From NCBI RefSeq assembly GCF_937129435.1, contig NZ_CAKZNF010000078.1, positions 1 through 44,795 on the forward strand: a stretch of 44,795 nt of DNA. Reading direction: 5' to 3'. This stretch comes from an uncultured Parasphingopyxis sp. (lineage in GTDB: Bacteria > Pseudomonadota > Alphaproteobacteria > Sphingomonadales > Sphingomonadaceae). The notes under the pieces are model-generated. The model did no database searches and was not told where the DNA came from. It saw only the letters and a program-made list of their open reading frames with translations. The position numbers were made by a program, and so were the translations under genes. Of this stretch, positions 39,973 through 44,795 are shown one piece after another (the first letter of the stretch is position 1; the number at the start of each line of letters is the position of its first letter).

Positions 39973-41169
39973 TTAGACGATCTCGAACAATCCCGCCGCG
40001 CCCATGCCGCCGGCGGTGCACATCGACACGACGACATAGCGCACGCCGCGACGCCGCCCTTCGAGCAATGCCGCGCCGACGAGCCGGCTTCCCGTCATGC
40101 CAAAGGGGTGGCCGATTGCGATCGCGCCGCCATTGACGTTTAGCTTGTCGGCATCGATGCCGAGTTTGTCGCGGCAATAGAGACACTGGCTGGCAAAGGC
40201 CTCGTTGATCTCGAACAGACCGATATCGTCGATGCCGAGCCCTGCGCGGTCGAGCAGCTTTGGAATCGCGAAGACGGGGCCGATGCCCATTTCCTCGGGA
40301 TCGCAACCCGCCGCCTGAAAGCCGCGATAGATGCCGAGGATGTCCTTGCCTTCGGCCTCGGCGGTCTTGCGGTCCATCAGGATCTGCGCCGCTGCGCCGT
40401 CGGACAGCTGGCTCGCATTGCCGGCGGTGATATTCTTGCCTTCCTTAGTCATCGCGCCGTCTTTCCAGACGGTCTTCAGCCCCGACAGCGCTTCGGCGGT
40501 CGTGCCGGGCCGCAGTCCTTCGTCTTCGGCGAGCGTCATCGTCTCGGTTCCGGCCTTGCTGCCGTCCTTTTCGTAGAGTTGCTTCTCGACGGTGATCGGC
40601 ACGATCTCGTCGGCGATCCGGCCCTCTTCGGTAGCGGCGCAGGCGCGCTGCTGGCTCATCGCGCCGAATTCGTCCTGCTCCTCGCGGCTGATATTGTAGC
40701 GCTCGGCGACGACCTCGGCGGTTTCGATCATCGGCATATAGGCGTGCGGCACATGCTCGATCACCGATTCGTTGACATAGCGCGGCGCGTCCTTGGTCAC
40801 GGTGAAGCTGATGCTCTCCATCCCGCCGGCCAGCGCCACATCCATTTCGTCGCAGATGATCGCGCGCGCGGCGAGCGCGATCGAGGTCAGCCCCGACCCG
40901 CATTTGCGATCGAGCGTAAAGGCGGGGATGCTGTTCGGCAGGCCAGCGGCGAAGATCACCATCCGGCCGTTATTGCCGCCCTGCGTCCCCCATTGGTTGC
41001 CGACGCCCCAGAAGGTGTCGCCGATCCGTTCGGAGTCGATCCCCGCGCGTTCGATCGCGGCATTGACCACATGGGCGCCGAGCACCGGCGCTTCGGTGAT
41101 GTTGAAGGCGCCGCGATAGGCTTTGCCGATGGGCGTGCGGGCGGTGGAGACGATAGCGGCTTCGCGCAT
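39973..41169 (-). CDS. acetyl-CoA acyltransferase (thiolase)
   Basis: A 398-residue degradative thiolase. C90 ([11 protein letters not shown]) is the nucleophile, [15 protein letters not shown] has the catalytic histidine and [12 protein letters not shown] the second cysteine. It differs from the thiolase at 31118 in its active-site loop (KCGSG against FCGGG), suggesting a different chain-length preference. AAAGGAAAATCCCGTC precedes the ATG. No operator-like motif is seen upstream, unlike the other beta-oxidation genes. Confidence 0.94.
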   Translation of the reverse strand: MREAAIVSTARTPIGKAYRGAFNITEAPVLGAHVVNAAIERAGIDSERIGDTFWGVGNQWGTQGGNNGRMVIFAAGLPNSIPAFTLDRKCGSGLTSIALAARAIICDEMDVALAGGMESISFTVTKDAPRYVNESVIEHVPHAYMPMIETAEVVAERYNISREEQDEFGAMSQQRACAATEEGRIADEIVPITVEKQLYEKDGSKAGTETMTLAEDEGLRPGTTAEALSGLKTVWKDGAMTKEGKNITAGNASQLSDGAAAQILMDRKTAEAEGKDILGIYRGFQAAGCDPEEMGIGPVFAIPKLLDRAGLGIDDIGLFEINEAFASQCLYCRDKLGIDADKLNVNGGAIAIGHPFGMTGSRLVGAALLEGRRRGVRYVVVSMCTAGGMGAAGLFEIV

Positions 41170-41272
41170 GACGGGATTTTCCTTTCGCTTTTTTGGCCCG
41201 AGCTATACGCATCCGGCGGTGTAAATCCACCGCCGGCGCCGCTCACAGCCCAGCACAGTCCGGCACAGCGGC

Positions 41273-42088
41273 TTAGTGAAACTTGGCGCTCGCGGTCATG
41301 GCAACGGCGCCGTCGGCGCGCACCGCACGATAGGCGCCCTGCTCGTCGCCCCATTGCAGGAAGACGGGCTGGCCCTCGAAAAGCGGTGCCTGGGCGCGGA
41401 AGGTGAAGCGGGCGAGCGTCCCGTCGCGCGCCGCCAGTTCCGCCAGCTTCGAGGCGGTGAACGGCCCGTGGATGACGAGCGAAGGGTAGCCTTCGACATG
41501 CTTCGCATAATCACGATCGTAATGGATGCGGTGCGCGTTGAAGGTCGCGGCCGAGAAGCGGAAGAGATGAACCGGATCTGGCGTCCAGCGCTCGCCAGCG
41601 GGATCCTCGCCGGCCGGTTCGGGCATCGCCACCGCCGCTCCGGCTTCGCGATAGACGTAACTCTGCCACTCGCGCACGCGGGTCGTGCCGTCCTGTTCGA
41701 GCGCGCGCTCGACCGTCGCGAAGACGAGGTCGCCCGAACGGCCGCTTTTGTGTTGCACATCGGCGATGGTGCTCACGAGGCGCGCCGGCTCCCCGACCGC
41801 GAGCGGCGCTTCGAACGCGATATCGGAGGCCGCAAACATCCGGCGCGGCAAGGTAACCGGCGGCAGGAAATCGCCGCGTTTCGGGTGACCGTCTGCGCCG
41901 ATCTGGTCGTCTGCGGGTTCGGGCAGGAAGAAGGCCCAATGGGCTAGCGGCGGCACCGACCCCGCAGGCTGGCCGACGGCGAGCGCAAAACGCGCGAGCG
42001 CCGACGGGTCGAGCATTTGCGTCGCCACATCCTCGCGGCCGATGGCGCTGCGCCAGCCTTCGATCTGTTCGGCGGTGGTGGCGGTCAT
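41273..42088 (-). CDS. HTD2-type MaoC dehydratase/hydratase (mesaconyl-C4-CoA hydratase-like)
   Basis: A 271-residue double hot-dog protein: an FAS1-like dehydratase N-terminal half (about 1-140) and a MaoC-type C-terminal half. The hallmark is FSAATFNAHRIHYDRDYAKH followed by EGYPSLVIHGPFTA, with the H and D/Y residues of the HTD2 active site. Relatives hydrate mesaconyl-C4-CoA or medium-chain enoyl-CoAs. Here it may act with the thiolase upstream or the CitE-like lyase elsewhere in the window. It lies 113 bp downstream of tRNA-Val on the same strand. Confidence 0.88.
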   Translation of the reverse strand: MTATTAEQIEGWRSAIGREDVATQMLDPSALARFALAVGQPAGSVPPLAHWAFFLPEPADDQIGADGHPKRGDFLPPVTLPRRMFAASDIAFEAPLAVGEPARLVSTIADVQHKSGRSGDLVFATVERALEQDGTTRVREWQSYVYREAGAAVAMPEPAGEDPAGERWTPDPVHLFRFSAATFNAHRIHYDRDYAKHVEGYPSLVIHGPFTASKLAELAARDGTLARFTFRAQAPLFEGQPVFLQWGDEQGAYRAVRADGAVAMTASAKFH

Positions 42089-42163
42089 GGACGGCCCCTG
42101 CTGGACGACATTGCCGTCGCGTATCGGTACACCGGCCCTTCGCTATCGCTCGGGACTTTCCCG

Positions 42164-42188
42164 CGAGAATATTCCCCGAATATTCTCG
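42164..42188. repeat. 11-bp perfect inverted repeat 13 bp downstream of tRNA-Val
   Basis: CGAGAATATTC-CCC-GAATATTCTCG. It is AT-rich against its surroundings and has no T-run. It may help terminate or process the tRNA transcript, or be an operator for the HTD2-type gene. Confidence 0.6.
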
Positions 42189-42201
42189 ATCTCCGGAAAA
42201 A

Positions 42202-42276
42202 TGGTGGGCGCGGCTGGGATTGAACCAGCGACCCCTGCGATGTCAACACAGTGCTCTACCACTGAGCTACGCGCCC
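42202..42276 (-). tRNA. tRNA-Val (anticodon GAC), CCA encoded
   Basis: A 75-nt cloverleaf: acceptor GGGCGCG/CGCGCCC, D-arm GCTC-AGTGGTA-GAGC, anticodon stem CTGTG/CGCAG (one G-T pair) around loop TTGACAT with anticodon GAC, variable loop GGGTC, T-arm GCTGG-TTCAATC-CCAGC, discriminator A, encoded CCA. All stems pair. Confidence 0.98.
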
Positions 42277-42288
42277 ACGAGAAGCGGC

Positions 42289-42317
42289 CATTTAGGGCAG
42301 GCAGCCCGCCCGCGCAA
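42289..42317 (-). promoter_or_regulatory. putative sigma-70 promoter of tRNA-Val
   Basis: TTGCGC (-35) and TAAATG (-10) separated by 17 bp; the -10 ends 12 bases before the mature tRNA, leaving room for a short leader. Confidence 0.4.
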
Positions 42318-42328
42318 GGCCTTGCGGC

Positions 42329-42715
42329 CTAAAGTCCCGACACGTCGCCGACCTCGAACATCCGGTCTACCTCGAGCACCAGATCGCGCAGGTGGAACGG
42401 CTTGGAAAGCACCTTGGCATTGGCCGGCGTCTTGTTGTTCTTGAGCGCCACGGCGGCAAAGCCGGTGATGAACATCACGCGCATCTTCGGCGCGATCTTC
42501 GCCGCTTCCTGCGCCAGTTCGATTCCGTCCATGCCGGGCATGACGATATCGGTGAGCAGCAGGTCGAAATCCTTCGATTCGAGCTCGGGCATCGCCGTCA
42601 CGCCGCTGTCGACGGCGGTGACGGCATAGCCGGTCCGTTCGAGTGCGCGGGTCAGATATTCGCGCATTGACATATCGTCTTCGGCCAGCAGAATCCGAAT
42701 CTTGCCCTGTTCCAT
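42329..42715 (-). CDS. cpdR: single-domain response regulator, CpdR-like
   Basis: A 128-residue receiver domain without an output domain. Acidic pocket E12-D13-D14 region (LLAEDDMSM), phospho-acceptor D56 (LLLTDIVMPGMDG), T84 (FITGFA) and K105 (VLSKPF) are all present. The sequence resembles CpdR, which in unphosphorylated form activates ClpXP proteolysis and, in Caulobacter, brings it to the cell pole to time the cell cycle under CckA-ChpT control. It is upstream of tRNA-Val and divergent from the amidohydrolase gene. Confidence 0.88.
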   Translation of the reverse strand: MEQGKIRILLAEDDMSMREYLTRALERTGYAVTAVDSGVTAMPELESKDFDLLLTDIVMPGMDGIELAQEAAKIAPKMRVMFITGFAAVALKNNKTPANAKVLSKPFHLRDLVLEVDRMFEVGDVSGL

Positions 42716-42845
42716 ACCCGGTCGTTTCGCCCTGCGATCTCGCGTTTCGAATGGCCTTATAGGCGCAAGCCCTTAAAATTTTCCAGACGCATCGGGGATT
42801 TTTGCGGCTTGTCACCGCGCGAACCGGCCCATAATCGTCGGTTCG

Positions 42846-43718
42846 ATGGCACAGACGCCCCCCTTGGAGCAGGGTTTCGCGGTCCTCGGACCGCGCCGGC
42901 CGCGCTATCCCGTCATCCTCTCCGTTCCCCATGCCGGCCGCGACTATCCCCGCGAATTGCTGGAACGCACGCGGGTCGGCGCATCCCGGCTGAAGGCGCT
43001 CGAAGACCGCTATGTCGACAAGCTGGTCACCCCCCTCGCACAACGCGGCTTTCGCGTCTTCATCGCCACCCGCGCCCGCGCCTGGATCGACCTCAACCGC
43101 TCGGAGCGGGAGATCGACCCGGAGATGATCCATCCCCGGCCGGCGCTGAAGGCGATCGACCACAGCGCCAAGGTTCGCGGCGGGCTGGGCCTCGTGCCGC
43201 GCCGCCTGGCGCGCGAAGGCAATATCTACGCCGCCCCCCTTCCCGCCGCGGAGCTTTCCGCCCGGATCGGCGCCGTGCATCGCCCCTATCATGCCGCGCT
43301 CTCGGACGCGCTGGATCAGGCCCGGCGCCAGTTCGGAACCGCCGTGCTGCTGGATTGCCATTCGATGCCGCCGCTCCGGCGGGCGAGCGGCCCCGCTCCG
43401 GATATCGTGCTGGGCGACAGCAATGGCGCCAGCGCGGCACCGGCCTTCGTTACATGTGCGGCGGACACGGCACGGGCGATGGCCTTTCACGTCGCCATCA
43501 ACGATCCCTATTCCGGCGGGCACATCCTTGCGCGCCACGGCCGGCCCGAGCTCGGCATTCACGCGCTCCAACTCGAACTGTGCCGGTCGCTCTATCTCGA
43601 TTTTTCGCTCGAGGAGCCCGGCCCACGCTTTGCCGAAACCGCGGCTCTGGTCGAAGCGCTCGCCGAAAAACTGGCCGACGAAGCGCAGGCCGGGCCCGAC
43701 AGCCTCGCCGCCGAATAA
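42846..43718 (+). CDS. N-formylglutamate amidohydrolase family protein
   Basis: A 290-residue zinc-dependent amidohydrolase. VILSVPHAGRDYP contains the HxGxxYP-type metal histidine; LEDRYVDKLV, RARAWIDLNRSEREID and VLLDCHSMPP provide further metal and substrate residues. The family hydrolyses N-formylglutamate in histidine breakdown or related N-formyl compounds; no hut genes are near. The stop codon TAA (43716-43718) overlaps by two bases the T-run of a terminator that faces the other way. Confidence 0.88.
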   Translation: MAQTPPLEQGFAVLGPRRPRYPVILSVPHAGRDYPRELLERTRVGASRLKALEDRYVDKLVTPLAQRGFRVFIATRARAWIDLNRSEREIDPEMIHPRPALKAIDHSAKVRGGLGLVPRRLAREGNIYAAPLPAAELSARIGAVHRPYHAALSDALDQARRQFGTAVLLDCHSMPPLRRASGPAPDIVLGDSNGASAAPAFVTCAADTARAMAFHVAINDPYSGGHILARHGRPELGIHALQLELCRSLYLDFSLEEPGPRFAETAALVEALAEKLADEAQAGPDSLAAE

Positions 43719-43749
43719 AAAAACCGCCCCGCACAAAAGTGCGGAGCGG
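43717..43749 (-). terminator. intrinsic terminator (minus strand)
   Basis: 11-bp stem (one G-U pair) with a UUUU loop, followed on the minus strand by seven T. The plus strand has no T-run. It ends the candidate sRNA and any sapC read-through. Confidence 0.9.
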
Positions 43750-43822
43750 CCAGGTTCAGGGAGGAAACGCACCCGAGGGTGCGCTACGCCGACGGCGAAA
43801 GGGGGAGACGCCGTCACACGCC
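43717..43822 (-). ncRNA. candidate small RNA with anti-Shine-Dalgarno loops
   Basis: A transcript of about 105 nt is predicted from the promoter at 43828-43856 to the T-run at 43717-43723. Hairpin 1: stem GACGGCG/CGCCGUC (43791-43797 and 43809-43815), loop UCUCCCCCUUU. Hairpin 2: CGCACC-CUCG-GGUGCG (43768-43783). Then an unpaired stretch UUUCCUCCCUGAACCUG (43751-43767). Last, an 11-bp terminator hairpin and seven U. The CCUCCC and CUCCCCC stretches could pair with Shine-Dalgarno sequences, as in several alphaproteobacterial trans-acting sRNAs. No open reading frame of note. It could instead be the 3' part of the sapC transcript. Confidence 0.6.
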
Positions 43823-43827
43823 TCTAT

Positions 43828-43856
43828 TAAATAGGTTGAAAGCCAAACGGTTTCAA
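43828..43856 (-). promoter_or_regulatory. sigma-70-type promoter of the candidate sRNA
   Basis: TTGAAA (43851-43856), 17-bp spacer, TATTTA (43828-43833), close to consensus. The -35 box is also one half of a palindrome, TTGAAA-n9-TTTCAA (43836-43856), a possible operator. Confidence 0.6.
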
Positions 43857-43927
43857 GATTTCTGCGGTCAGTCGACGAACCGACGCTGATATACGTTCGG
43901 ACGCCGAAATAACCGCGGAAATCAGCG

Positions 43928-44746
43928 CTAATTGACGACCTGGTCGGTATCCGAAACCACATCCTCCGTGCCGGCATTGGGCTGCGAGGGCACCTTGCCC
44001 TGTGCCATCTGGCGGGCAAACACGTCACGCGTCAGCGAGAGCGAAAAGAGATGCGCATAGATCAACGGCAAAATGCCATTGTCGAACAGGGCCTTCGTTT
44101 TTTCCGTGTCGAGATTTTTAAGCTTTGTTTCGTCGATCATCTTGAAGCCGCGATAGAGAAACGGCTTGCCCTGCCCATCGGGCTGGATAGAGACCTCGCC
44201 GTCCATCAGCAGGTCCGCCTGGATCAGCTCGTCCATAAACTGCTGCGTCCGGCGGCCGGCGACTTCGAAATCCTCACAGAATTTCAGAAGGCCGCGCGTG
44301 GTTTCGCTCGGTTCGTTACCGGCGAACAGTTCGTCGCCCTCGTCATAGTCGCCAATGACATCCGACGTTGGGTCGAAACAGAGCGACATCTCGTCATTGT
44401 CCTGCTGCAACTTGGCGAGCATGAAGGGATAGCGGCGGATATAGGCCGGCATGTAAACATTTTTCTCGATAAGGCGGCCCTCGTCGTCGACGAAGACGTT
44501 GACACCGGAATTGAGGCCCATAAGCGCCAGCGGCACCGGCTGATCGCCGGCCGAAAAGACGATCGGCATGGAACGCTGTGTCATCATGAACTCGTCGATC
44601 GTGACGGGCACGATGTGCACGCTCGCGAGGAACGGCGCGGTGTCGCGACGCTGCAGGCGCCAGCTACCATGGTCGAGGCTCGAAAGCGGGCGAAGGTCGT
44701 TGTAAAGCGGGGGAAGCTGCTGCTGGGCGGGTGCCGCGCTGGCCAT
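43928..44746 (-). CDS. sapC: SapC family protein
   Basis: A 272-residue protein of the SapC family, named after an S-layer-associated gene in Campylobacter; its molecular role is not settled. Typical features are PLYNDLRPLSSLDHGSWRL, VPVTIDEFMMTQRSMPIVFS and VYMPAYIRRYPFMLA. No signal peptide or membrane span is seen, so it is probably cytoplasmic or peripheral. ATG 44746 has GGAG seven bases upstream; a TTG five codons earlier is less likely. It is common in sphingomonads. Confidence 0.9.
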   Translation of the reverse strand: MASAAPAQQQLPPLYNDLRPLSSLDHGSWRLQRRDTAPFLASVHIVPVTIDEFMMTQRSMPIVFSAGDQPVPLALMGLNSGVNVFVDDEGRLIEKNVYMPAYIRRYPFMLAKLQQDNDEMSLCFDPTSDVIGDYDEGDELFAGNEPSETTRGLLKFCEDFEVAGRRTQQFMDELIQADLLMDGEVSIQPDGQGKPFLYRGFKMIDETKLKNLDTEKTKALFDNGILPLIYAHLFSLSLTRDVFARQMAQGKVPSQPNAGTEDVVSDTDQVVN

Positions 44747-44795
44747 CGAAATCTCCGTCAAATCATCTGGTTGCCGGGCCGTGAAGGTTTCAGGC

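Noticed and set aside
42202..42276. tRNA-Val as an integration site for a genomic island
   Set aside because: No integrase, no partial tRNA duplicate and no composition change on either side within the window.

Overview
The window looks like a chromosomal segment of a high-GC alphaproteobacterium of the order Sphingomonadales. The evidence is a DUF6356 protein, SapC, a CpdR-type regulator, the sphingomonad style of gene neighbourhood (scpA next to bioB), and several families of short palindromic repeats common in that group. I count 46 protein-coding genes (one cut by the left edge), one tRNA-Val(GAC) and one candidate small RNA. I see no phage, insertion sequence or CRISPR array.

Most of the window is a catabolic hub for acyl-CoA, branched-chain amino acid and propionate breakdown. 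Positions 1-6673 (minus strand) hold the methylmalonyl-CoA route: pccB, a DUF808 membrane protein, methylmalonyl-CoA epimerase, a crotonase, scpA, and the first codons of bioB, whose product makes the cofactor of the carboxylases. Positions 6749-10850 carry an extended SDR, a RidA protein, two secreted proteins of unknown function and mmsA (valine branch). Positions 10972-14843 (plus strand) hold an acyl-CoA ligase, cysQ and a membrane acyltransferase.

Positions 14849-24699 (minus strand) form a long leucine-type cluster: ivd, a HEAT-like protein, DUF1801, a small membrane protein, mccB, a DUF559 nuclease, mccA, a GIY-YIG nuclease, a crotonase, a 2,4-dienoyl-CoA reductase-like SDR and a quinone oxidoreductase. 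Several neighbours overlap by 4 bp. Positions 24823-34919 hold a secreted protein, a GntP permease, a CitE-type lyase paired with a MaoC hydratase, a crotonase, an aldo/keto reductase, a thiolase and katG. Positions 35000-42088 hold a hemerythrin-like protein, an LCAD-type dehydrogenase, an SDR, a thiolase-like protein, a crotonase, a thiolase and an HTD2-type dehydratase. The right end has tRNA-Val, cpdR, an N-formylglutamate amidohydrolase, a candidate sRNA and sapC.

The most unusual signal is that three small nuclease-fold genes (GIY-YIG at 4746 and 17807, DUF559 at 20113) are each bracketed by a different family of REP-like palindromic repeats. In two of the three cases the repeats run into the coding sequence or supply its ribosome binding site. 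The same repeat families also occur as gene-free doublets elsewhere in the window. This resembles the REP/RAYT arrangement, but with unrelated nucleases. Two further signals deserve attention. One is a roughly 105-nt transcript unit at 43717-43822 with a good promoter, unpaired CCUCCC-type anti-Shine-Dalgarno stretches and an intrinsic terminator. The other is a shared 16-bp operator-like motif in front of five beta-oxidation transcription units.
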